A stretch of 55,498 nucleotides of DNA from an uncultured Verrucomicrobiales bacterium. Its GTDB lineage: Bacteria; Verrucomicrobiota; Verrucomicrobiia; Verrucomicrobiales; Akkermansiaceae. Positions 45,148-53,230 of this stretch are shown piece after piece (position 1 is the first letter of the stretch; the number at the start of each line of letters is the position of its first letter). The translations under genes and the position numbers were made by a program. The stretch is from contig CALKLP010000043.1 of NCBI GenBank assembly GCA_937991965.1, positions 1 to 55,498 on the forward strand, read 5' to 3'. A model generated the notes under the pieces. It was not told the DNA's origin. It worked only from the letters and a program-made list of their open reading frames with translations, and searched no databases.

Positions 45148-46256
45148 TTATCTCAGGGGTAAATGCCCAATCGCTCGGTTGGACGGAGGAGTTTGAAGCC
45201 GCCTTCGCTCCCTATGCGAAGAAAGGCTTCGTGTCCGCGCGGTTGATCCGCGAAACCAAGATCAACTTCACCGCCCTCAAGCATGATGGCACGGAGTTTG
45301 ATGCCTTTGTGACAGGGAAGCTCTGGCATGATGCGGAATCGGACGCGGACCTACCTGCGGTAGGAGATTGGGTGGCCATCGATCTCAAAGGCGAAGATCC
45401 TGTCATCCAGGCTATTCTTCCCCGTCACAGTCGCTTTTCCCGCAAGATGCCAGGCAAAAGCTCCGACGAGCACGTCATCTGCGCCAATGTGCATTACGTC
45501 ATGGTTGTGACAGATCCCCTAGCGGACTTTAATCTACGTCGTTTAGAGCGTTACTTCATGCTTATCGAAAAAACAGGGTGCCAACCCGTAGTCGTAATCA
45601 ATAAGCGTGACCTGGTTACCGAAGAAGAACTCAAAGAGCGAATCGAAGAGGTTCAGGCCCTCAGTAAAGTTGTCCAAATCCACGCCATGTCGGCCCTCAA
45701 TGATGACCCGCTAGAGGTGCTTAAGGATTACTTTCAGATCGGAAAGACTGTCGCACTCGTTGGATCAAGTGGAATGGGAAAGTCGACGATCTTAAACCGC
45801 GTCTTGCGGCAGGAAATCATGGATACCGGTGATGTGAATGATTTCACCGGTAAAGGACGTCACACAACTACGGCTCGAGAACTCGTCTTACTGCCTGAAG
45901 GGGGACTCCTCGTTGACAACCCTGGCATGCGAGAAATCCAAATGTGGACCGATGAGAAAACCCTTCGCGAGGGCTTTGCAGACATCGAGGCGCTTTCGCA
46001 AGCCTGCAAGTACCACGACTGTAAGCACCAGTCTGATAAAGGCTGTGCGATCCGTGAAGCAGTCCAAAGTGGAGAGCTCGACGACGAACGCTACGAGGGG
46101 TACCTCAAGCTGGAAGAAGAAGTGCAAGAACTCAAACGCCGCCGTAAGAAGCGCAAGATGATCACCGAGCGCTGGGGTAAACGCACTAACCGCGTGAAAG
46201 CACGCAATCTCGATGACCGCATCCAGCTCGAGAAAGACGAGCGGGGGGAGCTTTAG
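45144..46256 (+). CDS. rsgA: Ribosome small-subunit-dependent GTPase RsgA
   Basis: A GTPase that checks late 30S subunit maturation. 370 aa with a TTG start at 45144 that overlaps the lipoprotein stop (TTGA); no in-frame ATG is nearby. An N-terminal OB-fold precedes a circularly permuted G domain: G4 NKRD (about 152), G1 GSSGMGKST (about 207-215), G2 GKGRHTTT (about 234), and G3 DNPG (about 257; the family usually has DTPG). A zinc site follows (CKYHDCKHQSDKGC, about 288-301). The basic C-terminal tail (RRRKKRKM) fits rRNA binding. The 3' end overlaps the convergent glutaredoxin gene by 4 bp. Confidence 0.96.
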   Translation: MIISGVNAQSLGWTEEFEAAFAPYAKKGFVSARLIRETKINFTALKHDGTEFDAFVTGKLWHDAESDADLPAVGDWVAIDLKGEDPVIQAILPRHSRFSRKMPGKSSDEHVICANVHYVMVVTDPLADFNLRRLERYFMLIEKTGCQPVVVINKRDLVTEEELKERIEEVQALSKVVQIHAMSALNDDPLEVLKDYFQIGKTVALVGSSGMGKSTILNRVLRQEIMDTGDVNDFTGKGRHTTTARELVLLPEGGLLVDNPGMREIQMWTDEKTLREGFADIEALSQACKYHDCKHQSDKGCAIREAVQSGELDDERYEGYLKLEEEVQELKRRRKKRKMITERWGKRTNRVKARNLDDRIQLEKDERGEL

Positions 46257-46630
46257 TCGAGAAATACAACCTTTTTCCCACCCTTCGCTTCGGCCTCTGC
46301 GCGTGCTTGGGCTTCGTGTTGCTCAGGTGAGCAAGAGGAATCGATAGGGGCATCAGGGGCTTCTTCTTTACGCTCAATGTAGCCGTTCTCGACCATCCAT
46401 TCTTCCACTTCTTCGCCCGAGACATCAGGGAGCATCGTACCAGCTACCTCTACACAAGGAGAAAGAGGTTGCCCAGAGCGTTGCTCCATTTCCCAGCGGA
46501 AGGCTTCATTTTTGATAATATCCTTTTCCTCAAACTCGAGGCCATACTTTCGCATGATGGCGCGTACGCCCTCGGACCAGCCACAATAAGTTTTCAAATA
46601 GCAAACGATTTTTGGTTGTTCTTTTGACAT
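46253..46630 (-). CDS. Glutaredoxin-like protein with CGWS motif
   Basis: 125 aa. The thioredoxin fold starts with IVCYLKTYCGWSEG, where the active site is C16-G-W-S19, a monothiol form lacking the second cysteine. The cis-proline is in LSPCVEV (about 57-63). A C-terminal extension of about 40 charged residues (SPEQHEAQARAEAEAKGG) is unusual. It may bind glutathione or an Fe-S cluster as monothiol glutaredoxins do, but the CGFS consensus is not exact. It lies tail-to-tail with rsgA. Confidence 0.85.
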   Translation of the reverse strand: MSKEQPKIVCYLKTYCGWSEGVRAIMRKYGLEFEEKDIIKNEAFRWEMEQRSGQPLSPCVEVAGTMLPDVSGEEVEEWMVENGYIERKEEAPDAPIDSSCSPEQHEAQARAEAEAKGGKKVVFLD

Positions 46631-46736
46631 AAACGCATCCTAAGCCAAAGCGCAGACAAATGGAAATGAAATCTTTCTGTAACTTTCCTCGCTCTTTTGA
46701 TTTTACGCGCTCTTATTCCTGCGTTAGTTATTCCGT

Positions 46737-47309
46737 ATGTATTGTTTTAAGGAATGGCAGGTGATCTGCGAGGCACTGAGGGATGGGAAGCAATCTCTGA
46801 TTTTACGTAAGGGCGGAATTCATGAGGGGAGCGGAGGCTTTTCCTTTGGCACGGTGCCCGAGTTCGTGCTCTTTCCGACGCGCTTCCATGCGCAGGGGGA
46901 TTTGGTCGATCTCGCAGGTGAGTTCTCGCCCGGTAAGGAGTGGGAAGTAGGCGACGAGGTTGTCTTTGATACGCTCTGTAAGGTGGTGGCGACGTATGAG
47001 CTGACGGATTGGGAGCACGTGCAAGCCGTTTCTGAGCTGCACCTTTGGTCCGAGGATTGTATCAAGGAGCGCTTTGACTGGGAAGGGAAGGGGATGACCA
47101 GCGGTAAAATTCATCTCGCACTGATCCGTGCCTATCAAATGCCAAATCCTATTAAAGTGCAGTATGCTAAACGCCTTGGTGGCTGTCGGAGCTGGGTGGA
47201 GCTAGAGGAGGTTTCCTGTAACTCTGATAATCTCATCCCAGTATTACCGGACAGTGAATTCGAGACACTACAGACAAAAGTGGTGGCAGCTCTAGGGCGA
47301 GAGGCTTAA
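46737..47309 (+). CDS. DUF1802 family protein
   Basis: 190 aa. The N-terminus FKEWQVICEALRDGKQSLIL and the following RKGGIHEGSGGFS and EFVLFPTRFHA are the DUF1802 family core. Its biochemical role is unknown. It is preceded by a 106-bp divergent region shared with the glutaredoxin gene and followed 9 bp later by folP, so it probably leads a DUF1802-folP-ogt operon. The context suggests housekeeping rather than accessory function. Confidence 0.88.
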   Translation: MYCFKEWQVICEALRDGKQSLILRKGGIHEGSGGFSFGTVPEFVLFPTRFHAQGDLVDLAGEFSPGKEWEVGDEVVFDTLCKVVATYELTDWEHVQAVSELHLWSEDCIKERFDWEGKGMTSGKIHLALIRAYQMPNPIKVQYAKRLGGCRSWVELEEVSCNSDNLIPVLPDSEFETLQTKVVAALGREA

Positions 47310-47318
47310 CATGATTTC

Positions 47319-48155
47319 ATGATGATTTGGAACTATAAGGGAGGGCACTTTGATCTCACGGAGCGAGGCGCGATCATGGGCATCCTCAACGTCACCCCAG
47401 ATTCATTCTCGGACGGCGGGAGTTATGGCAATACCGAAAAAGCGGTAGAAGCGGCGCTAGAAATGATCGCGATGGGCGCAGATATCATCGATATTGGAGG
47501 AGAATCTACGCGCCCAGGTTCTCCTGCGGTCAATTTGGACGAAGAACTAGCGCGCACCATTCCCGTAGTAGAAGCTCTGCGTAAGGAATGGGGAGGCGCG
47601 ATTTCGATCGATACTTCTAAACCCGAGGTAGCGCGCGAGGCGATTGAAGTCGGCGCAAACATTGTCAATGATGTCACTGGTCTAACAAATCCTGAAATGG
47701 TGCTCACTTGCCGTGATGGTGAGGTGGGGATTGTGTGCATGCACATGCAAGGCACACCGCGCTCGATGCAGGATAACCCAACATATGCGGACGTCATCAC
47801 AGAGGTGAAAGGATTCTTCATGGATCAATATGAAATGCTGACAGTGGCAGGAATTCCCGCCGATCGAATTTGTTTCGATCCCGGAATCGGTTTTGGAAAG
47901 TCGCTGGAGCATAATAAGAGTTTAATTAATGGAGTGGGGGACTTATCGGTAGAAGGACGTCCCTTATTGATCGGGCTTTCGCGAAAATCATTCATTGGGC
48001 AGCTTCTCGAATCGGGTGAGGTCAGTGATCGAGAGTGGCCTACGGTGGCACTGACGTCATACACCCGAACGCTAGGGGCACGGATTCATCGGGTGCATCA
48101 GGTGAAGGAGAATTGCGATGCCTTGCGCATGGCAGAAGCGCTACTCTTACCATGA
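47319..48155 (+). CDS. folP: Dihydropteroate synthase
   Basis: Joins p-aminobenzoate to the pterin pyrophosphate in folate synthesis, the target of sulfonamides. 278 aa, typical length. The pterin-binding motifs are MGILNVTPDSFSDGG (about 22-36) and IDIGGESTRPGSP (about 59-71). Later SIDTSKPEVAREA, NDVTG, FDPGIGFGKS and IGLSRKSFIG are all intact. It follows the DUF1802 gene by 9 bp and overlaps the next gene by 4 bp (ATGA). Confidence 0.97.
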   Translation: MMIWNYKGGHFDLTERGAIMGILNVTPDSFSDGGSYGNTEKAVEAALEMIAMGADIIDIGGESTRPGSPAVNLDEELARTIPVVEALRKEWGGAISIDTSKPEVAREAIEVGANIVNDVTGLTNPEMVLTCRDGEVGIVCMHMQGTPRSMQDNPTYADVITEVKGFFMDQYEMLTVAGIPADRICFDPGIGFGKSLEHNKSLINGVGDLSVEGRPLLIGLSRKSFIGQLLESGEVSDREWPTVALTSYTRTLGARIHRVHQVKENCDALRMAEALLLP

Positions 48156-48463
48156 CGGCATTCCAGAAACAGGTTTTCGCTGCGCTACTAGAAATTCCAG
48201 AAGGAAAAGTGGTAAGTTATGGAGAGCTATCCTCTTATCTAGGGGTTCAATCTGCACAGGCGATCGGGCAAGCTCTGAAAAATAACCCTGACAGCCCACA
48301 GGTGCCATGTCACCGCGTGATTCGTAAAGATGGGAATCTAGGAGGCTTTATGGGATCGCTTGAGAATAATAATAAGCGTGATTTACTCAAGGCCGAAGGG
48401 GTCATCTTTGATAACACAGGACAACTTTCTACCACAGAGGCATGGTATAGTTTCCCCAAGTGA
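48152..48463 (+). CDS. Single-domain O6-alkylguanine-DNA alkyltransferase
   Basis: 103 aa from the ATG at 48152, which overlaps the folP stop (ATGA); longer frames run inside folP. It holds only the C-terminal DNA-binding/active-site domain: FQKQVFAALLEIPEGKVVSY, then the VPCHRVI active site with the alkyl-accepting Cys53, then NLGGFMG. The Cys is present, so it is not an ATL protein (which has Trp there). The usual arginine finger (ARAVG in MGMT) reads AQAIG here, so base flipping may differ. It could repair alkylated bases or be a sensor protein. Confidence 0.9.
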   Translation: MTAFQKQVFAALLEIPEGKVVSYGELSSYLGVQSAQAIGQALKNNPDSPQVPCHRVIRKDGNLGGFMGSLENNNKRDLLKAEGVIFDNTGQLSTTEAWYSFPK

Positions 48464-48846
48464 GAGATAACTCGTAGAAGTGACCACTGGTCGCTTGTAG
48501 AAGATCAACCTTGATTCCGCAGTTAGAAAACCGCTAAGTCACGAAGACGCTAAGTTTTATAAGGGTTTATGAACACATTCTACTTTAGTTTGGCTTCACC
48601 TAATGGGCGAAAGAGAACAGGAAATCATATTCATGGAAATGAGAACAATTGCGGAATCGGTGATCGATATAGGCTGGTAGCTTGATAGAAATATGCCTTT
48701 TTTGTTCTTCTTTGCGTCGTCGCGCCTTTGCGGTAAAACTCTACTGCGTTTTTTAAGATAAACAAACTATGCTAAATACCGCAGGTGACCGCCAGCCTTA
48801 AAAAGAAGGCTTGAAGTCATGAAGGAGTTAAGAGAAGTATAAGGAC
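48464..48846. other. 383-bp intergenic region with dispersed repeats and a possible gene remnant
   Basis: No intact gene. It contains 'accgctaagtcacgaagacg' (48529-48548) and 'tttgcgtcgtcgcgcctttg' near 48711-48730, related to widespread 'tctttgcggt' repeats and similar to 'gcaaaggcacaggcgctaaa' near 25622. Between them a short frame from 48633 reads MEMRTIAESVIDIGW then stops, which could be the N-terminal end of a decayed GxxExxY-family gene. This is weak. Confidence 0.45.
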
Positions 48847-49899
48847 ATGAAGAAATGTTGGTTAGTTGCTTTGATCGGGCTTGTCTCGTTGGGTGTTGTT
48901 TCTGCAGAGATGCGCTACGCAGATCGTGCGATGTCACAATATGATGAGAGTTATAAGACATGGGAGACGAGTTTTGCCAGTACCCCAGATGATGCCACAC
49001 GGTTAGAATTGCTAAAAGCCCGCCCGAATCCCCGCCGTACAACGCAGACGATCTTAAAACACATAGGGGCAGAGTTGAACGACCCTAGTACCATGCGTGC
49101 CATCGCGTGGATTTATGATAATGACGCTGCCTTTCTGCAACACCCTGATGCAGGAGAAGCGGGGAAAGCCATTCGAAACTCTCTGCTACGTAGTCATTAC
49201 AATAAGCCAGGAGCTGGCGACTTATGTATTGCCATCAGCCAGAGCTTTAATACTCAAGACCTCGCTTTCTTAGAAAAGGTAGCCAAACAAGCCGCAAATG
49301 AGGAAGAACAAGGCTTAGCTTCACTGGCAGTAAGTATCGCGCTTTCCAATCTCGGCGATGACGCTGGCTTGGTAGCTAAACGGCTGGAACACCTCCGAAG
49401 CGCTATCAAAAAAATCCCAGAGGATAAGAAAATCAATGGAAAAAAAGTAACCGATATTATTAGTGATCAACTGTATGTCATCCAATTTCTCTCCAAGGGG
49501 AGAAAAGCTCCTAACATCAATGGTAAAGACATCGCGGGAATTCCTGTTACGCTCCCAGTTGGGAAGGTTACAGCCATCGTTTTTTGGTCAGGAACGAACA
49601 GTGATCTCGAAACATGGCTCCCGATTCTCCAGGGCACCTACAAGACAGCACAGCAATGTGGGGCAGCGATGATCGGAGTATACACGGGAGATTCCGCTAC
49701 TTTACGCCAAAAAATTTCGGACCGAGAGGTGACCTGGAAAAACGCTTTCGATCAGCAGGGGGAAATCACGAAAAATTATCGGGTCAACCAATCCCCAACA
49801 ATATTCCTTCTGGATAAGGCAGGACGCATTCAATCGATCGGCGAACCAAATGCTTTAATAAACCTATCGATGCAAGCCCTAGCGGATGGAGCAGAGTAA
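48847..49899 (+). CDS. Secreted protein with thioredoxin-fold domain lacking the CxxC
   Basis: 350 aa. A signal peptide covers about 1-20 (WLVALIGLVSLGVVSA). The first 200 residues are helical with no recognised family. Residues about 222-345 look like a TlpA/AhpC-type thioredoxin fold (KAPNINGKDIAGIPVTLPVG, VTAIVFWSGTNSDLETWLP, NYRVNQSPTIFLLDKAGRIQ with the cis-proline). The segment FWSGTNSD stands where redox-active relatives have FWATWCGPC, so there is no redox cysteine pair and a binding or structural role is more likely. The end overlaps the acyltransferase gene by 14 bp. Confidence 0.78.
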   Translation: MKKCWLVALIGLVSLGVVSAEMRYADRAMSQYDESYKTWETSFASTPDDATRLELLKARPNPRRTTQTILKHIGAELNDPSTMRAIAWIYDNDAAFLQHPDAGEAGKAIRNSLLRSHYNKPGAGDLCIAISQSFNTQDLAFLEKVAKQAANEEEQGLASLAVSIALSNLGDDAGLVAKRLEHLRSAIKKIPEDKKINGKKVTDIISDQLYVIQFLSKGRKAPNINGKDIAGIPVTLPVGKVTAIVFWSGTNSDLETWLPILQGTYKTAQQCGAAMIGVYTGDSATLRQKISDREVTWKNAFDQQGEITKNYRVNQSPTIFLLDKAGRIQSIGEPNALINLSMQALADGAE

Positions 49900-51004
49900 T
49901 GACAGCCCGAACGCAGCAGATACGAAGGTTCGACTGACCTTGATGCCTCAGCTAGATGGATTGCGCGCCTTATGCCTTATCAGCATTATCGTTCACCATT
50001 GGACCATTCATACGTACCATCTGAACTTTCCGTTTGAGATCGGCGCTTTCGTTTTTTTTGCGCTTTCGGGATATCTCATTACGCGGATATTACTCAGAGG
50101 AAAAAACAAGCTCGCAGAAAGCGGAACAACTTTTGGTCATTTTCTTAAGTCCTTTACCTACCGTCGCTTTCTCCGTCTCTTTCCGGCCTACCTGGTTGGC
50201 ATCGTATTATACATCATCATCCTCTCTCCTGAAGTCACACAAAATCTTGGATGGTATCTCACGAATACCTCGAACATTCATTTTGCCCAATTAGAGAAAT
50301 GGCCGGGCGATGCCGATCAGTTCTGGACACTTGCCGTAGATCAACAGTTTTACGCCTTCTGGCCTTTTCTGATCCTGCTCCTACCTAGAAAAATTATCCC
50401 CATCGCGCTCATCGTCATTGCGTCCTTAGCACCTCTATCTCGCTATTTGGGCTGCCTTCAGATCCCCGTTTTCAGTGGTCTCATGGTAGATAAGCTCCCT
50501 TGGTTTTTGACAGATCATTTATGCCTAGGTGCCTTGCTAGCCTATCTGCATGAATATGTTCGCTTACCTAGCAAACGTGCACTTTGGATCGGGTTGCTGG
50601 CCTCATTAGTGGCTTACTGTATCTTCCGCTACCGCCTCCTTGGCTTGAGTGATGAATCCACGCTCTTAATTCTGCAACAAACGATCCTCGCCACATTTTC
50701 AACCTGCCTTATTGGTCTCGCTGTTCATGGGTTTCAAGGCACGGGCAAACGAATTTTAGAACACCCTAGAATTCAGTATATCGGCCAAAGAAGCTACGGG
50801 TTTTACGTGTATCACAACCTAGCACTCTTGCTTTTAGGGTACATGGTGCCCTTTCTCTTTAAGGAGTCTCCATGGGAGAACTACTTTTTACCAATCAAGA
50901 TCGTACTGGCATCAGGAGTTCTGTTCCTCATGGGGCATTACTCATGGAAGTATATCGAAGAACCCTTCCTGAAAAGAAAATCTAAGCACCGTTACCAACC
51001 TTAG
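49886..51004 (+). CDS. Membrane acyltransferase, acyltransferase-3 (OafA-like) family
   Basis: 372 aa with about ten hydrophobic helices. The N-terminus LDGLRALCLISIIVHHWTIH holds the family's catalytic histidine region, and TYRRFLRLFPAYL the conserved arginine motif. Such proteins O-acetylate sugars of lipopolysaccharide, exopolysaccharide or peptidoglycan. The start overlaps the upstream thioredoxin-fold gene by 14 bp, so the two are probably made together. No SGNH domain is attached. The substrate cannot be told. Confidence 0.92.
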   Translation: MEQSNDSPNAADTKVRLTLMPQLDGLRALCLISIIVHHWTIHTYHLNFPFEIGAFVFFALSGYLITRILLRGKNKLAESGTTFGHFLKSFTYRRFLRLFPAYLVGIVLYIIILSPEVTQNLGWYLTNTSNIHFAQLEKWPGDADQFWTLAVDQQFYAFWPFLILLLPRKIIPIALIVIASLAPLSRYLGCLQIPVFSGLMVDKLPWFLTDHLCLGALLAYLHEYVRLPSKRALWIGLLASLVAYCIFRYRLLGLSDESTLLILQQTILATFSTCLIGLAVHGFQGTGKRILEHPRIQYIGQRSYGFYVYHNLALLLLGYMVPFLFKESPWENYFLPIKIVLASGVLFLMGHYSWKYIEEPFLKRKSKHRYQP

Positions 51005-51011
51005 AGAGAAT

Positions 51012-52040
51012 TCACTCAGGTTTCTGTAAAGACCTCATCGTCTCTACAATTTCCTCATTAATCTGGTTTTCGACCGAGTTCATCGCGAGGCGAATCGTAT
51101 TATGAATCGCATAGGCGGAGGAAGAGCCGTGACCAATTACACACACACCGTTCACACCGAGCAGTAATGAACCACCGACTTTCTCGTGGCTGGTGCGTTC
51201 CTTCAAGCGCGCGAAAACTGGCTTAGAGAGTAGTCCAGCGATCTTGCCGAAAATGTTCTTCTGATATTCCTCCTTAATCCAACCGCCAATCCCTTTAGCG
51301 AGGCCTTCAGCAGTCTTTAGGATGATATTGCCCGTAAATCCATCGGTCAGGCACACTTGCACGTCAGAGAGGAAAATATCACGCCCCTCGATATTGCCTA
51401 AGTATTCGAACGGAAGCTCTTGGCCGCTCTCGACGAGTTCTTTAATCAGCGCGTGTGCGGCTCTGGTGAAGTCGGTGCCTTTTTCCTCTTCTTCCCCGTT
51501 CGACATGATGCCCACCTTCGGCTTTTTCACTCCGTAGAGGTTTTTCATGTAGATACTCCCCATGATGGCGGACTCTACGAGGTTTTCAGGCTTCGGGTCT
51601 GGGTTCGCTCCCGCATCCATGAGGAGACATTTCCCAAAGTTGTTCGGCATGACGGAGCCGATCGAGGCCTTGGAAATCCCCTCTAGCGTGCGGAATTTGA
51701 TCGTTGCGTTTGCGACTGCGGCGCCAGTGTTCCCTGCTCCCACCATTCCGTCTGCTTCGCCTTTCTTCACGAGATCCGCGGCAAGAGAGATCGAGGCCTT
51801 TTTCTTCTTCCGCAGCATCTTGGCCCCGCTCTCATGCATCTCGACCATTTCATCAGTATGCACGATCTCAATCCGATCCTGAGGAAGCTGAAACTCCGCG
51901 ACAAGAGGGGCAATCTGTGATTCATCACCAACGAGGAAAAGAGTTTCCAGGGTTGAGAACGACTCCAATGCCGTCTTGGCACCTTCGATTACAACTCTCG
52001 GGGCATGATCCCCCCCCATAGCATCGATCGCGATTTTCAT
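51012..52040 (-). CDS. plsX: Phosphate acyltransferase PlsX
   Basis: Converts acyl-ACP to acyl-phosphate for PlsY in phospholipid synthesis. 342 aa, normal length. It has the N-terminal IAIDAMGGDHAPRVVIEGA, the later VGAGNTGAAVA, LMDAGANPDPKPENL, and CLTDGFTGNIILKTAEG, all family motifs. It is convergent with the acyltransferase gene (7 bp apart) and not linked to rpmF or fabH in this window. The upstream 530 bp hold hairpin repeats rather than a gene, so plsX is probably first in its transcript. Confidence 0.97.
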   Translation of the reverse strand: MKIAIDAMGGDHAPRVVIEGAKTALESFSTLETLFLVGDESQIAPLVAEFQLPQDRIEIVHTDEMVEMHESGAKMLRKKKKASISLAADLVKKGEADGMVGAGNTGAAVANATIKFRTLEGISKASIGSVMPNNFGKCLLMDAGANPDPKPENLVESAIMGSIYMKNLYGVKKPKVGIMSNGEEEEKGTDFTRAAHALIKELVESGQELPFEYLGNIEGRDIFLSDVQVCLTDGFTGNIILKTAEGLAKGIGGWIKEEYQKNIFGKIAGLLSKPVFARLKERTSHEKVGGSLLLGVNGVCVIGHGSSSAYAIHNTIRLAMNSVENQINEEIVETMRSLQKPE

Positions 52041-52129
52041 AGGTCAGTGATAGAGGATATAAGAATGAACCTGCAAGGATAAAGGAGAAACGATTAGTGG
52101 AGTGTGATTTTATCAGGTGGATGGGTAGC

Positions 52130-52146
52130 GCGCGCTTCCAGCGTGC
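52130..52146. repeat. GC-rich hairpin GCGCGC-TTCCA-GCGTGC
   Basis: A 6-bp stem with one G-T wobble and a five-base loop, flanked by GGGTAG (52123-52128) and CTATCC (52155-52160). It resembles the adjacent REP-like hairpins in having a GGGTAG head. Confidence 0.55.
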
Positions 52147-52205
52147 AAACGAAACTATCCCTTGCTCCCATCTCACATTACGGAGCTATTTGCAGGAAGA
52201 CTGTA

Positions 52206-52373
52206 AAGGGTAGGGTAGTCTCGCCGAGGCTACCTCACAGGCGAACCCTCACAAAAAACGCCGTCCTCATCACTCTTTGAAATAAGAATTCTCTCCAACA
52301 AAGGCTGGAGCGACCATTTCTGGGTTTCTCACACTCACTCGTGCGGTGCTTTCGGCGAAAGCACCCTACCCTT
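52206..52373. repeat. 168-bp REP/MITE-like element with terminal inverted repeats
   Basis: The ends are an exact 11-bp inverted pair, AAGGGTAGGGT (52206-52216) and ACCCTACCCTT (52363-52373). Just inside each end is a hairpin with a shared CGCCG-type tip: left GGTAG...CTACC (52214-52234) and right GGTGCTTTC-GGC-GAAAGCACC (52345-52365, 9-bp perfect stem). Read inward, the two ends differ mainly at stem positions, and the differences are paired so that both stems are kept. The 110 bp between encode no protein. Confidence 0.75.
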
Positions 52374-52525
52374 GGTTATCCTATTTTGATATCCACCAAA
52401 TACAATCATACCCTGATTAGTGGCGTTGCTGACATTCGTAGAAGCGACCAAGAAAATTGTGGCTTAATGTACGCTACGCCGATTACAATCGGTGATCAAG
52501 AGCCTGTTCTTGCTATCTTTCATCC

Positions 52526-52545
52526 ATGAGGTCACAATGAGGTCA
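52526..52545 (+). promoter_or_regulatory. Tandem direct repeat, candidate OmpR-type regulator site
   Basis: Two exact ATGAGGTCA copies (52526-52534 and 52537-52545) start 11 bp apart, one helical turn, 25 bp before the operon's first ATG. OmpR/PhoB-family regulators, such as the one encoded by the third gene of this operon, bind such same-face direct repeats. Autoregulation is inferred. Confidence 0.5.
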
Positions 52546-52570
52546 TATTTCCCCCCTACAGTTTACGGAG

Positions 52571-53230
52571 ATGAAAACATATCAGATCACAAAATATATC
52601 ACCGCCATCAGTGCCGCTCTCGTAATCAACCATACCTATGCGGAAAGCGTCGAGGTCTTGACGGAAAAAGGAGTTTTTCTGGAAGAGACGAAGAAGGATT
52701 ACGCCGCGGCCATTACCACGTTTGATCAGGCCATCGCCGCGGAGAAAAAGAGAAGCAAGCTCAACGAACTGCTCTACCGAAAGGCGATGTGCAACAAGGA
52801 GTTAGGTGAAACCGCAAAGCAATTAGCAATCTTACGCCAACTCGTCCAATCTGGGAACAAGAATGATTCGTGGGTAAAGAAGGCTCAGACAATCATTCAG
52901 GAACAGGTAAAAGAGGATGCTCCATCAGAGGAAATCATTGCGATTCGAGATGCTCTCATCAAGGCTACCGAGACTAACGATTTCGAACTATTTCATTCTT
53001 TGTGCAATAAGGGGATGAAAGAGGCCTTATCGAAAGTTATTTTAGAGTCCGTCTCAGACCAATTAGCAGCCCCCTTGGCATCTGGCTATACCACAACTCT
53101 TATCAAATCAGATACTAAAGGACTTTATAGCATTTATATTTGGCAGCTTGATTGTGAGGATGGAGTTGAATTAAAAATGACTTTAAGCTTAGATAAAAAA
53201 GGAGAAGTCGCAGGATGCTTTTTTAAATGA
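52571..53230 (+). CDS. Secreted helical-repeat protein, first gene of a two-component operon
   Basis: 219 aa, family not recognised. A signal peptide is likely (about 1-24, ITAISAALVINHTYA). Residues about 30-115 look like two TPR-like helical pairs (DYAAAITTFDQAIAAEKK, LLYRKAMCNKELGETAKQLA). The second half (about 125-219) reads IRDALIKATETNDFELF, then strands ending GVELKMTLSLDKKGEVAGC. The ATG is preceded directly by GGAG. The stop overlaps the histidine kinase start by 4 bp. A periplasmic accessory or ligand-binding partner of the kinase is a reasonable guess. Confidence 0.75.
   Translation: MKTYQITKYITAISAALVINHTYAESVEVLTEKGVFLEETKKDYAAAITTFDQAIAAEKKRSKLNELLYRKAMCNKELGETAKQLAILRQLVQSGNKNDSWVKKAQTIIQEQVKEDAPSEEIIAIRDALIKATETNDFELFHSLCNKGMKEALSKVILESVSDQLAAPLASGYTTTLIKSDTKGLYSIYIWQLDCEDGVELKMTLSLDKKGEVAGCFFK

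Larger units (their letters stand above)
52041..52570. other. 530-bp intergenic region with hairpin repeats and regulatory sites
   Basis: Divergent control region between plsX and the two-component operon; no gene is supported. It holds a GC-rich hairpin (52130-52146), the TIR-bounded element (52206-52373), a palindrome CCGATTACAATCGG (52479-52492) and a tandem direct repeat (52526-52545). Confidence 0.7.

Noticed and set aside
52341..52725. Open frames across the plsX-operon intergenic region
   Set aside because: They run through the hairpin element and into the secreted-protein gene in another frame, without motif support.
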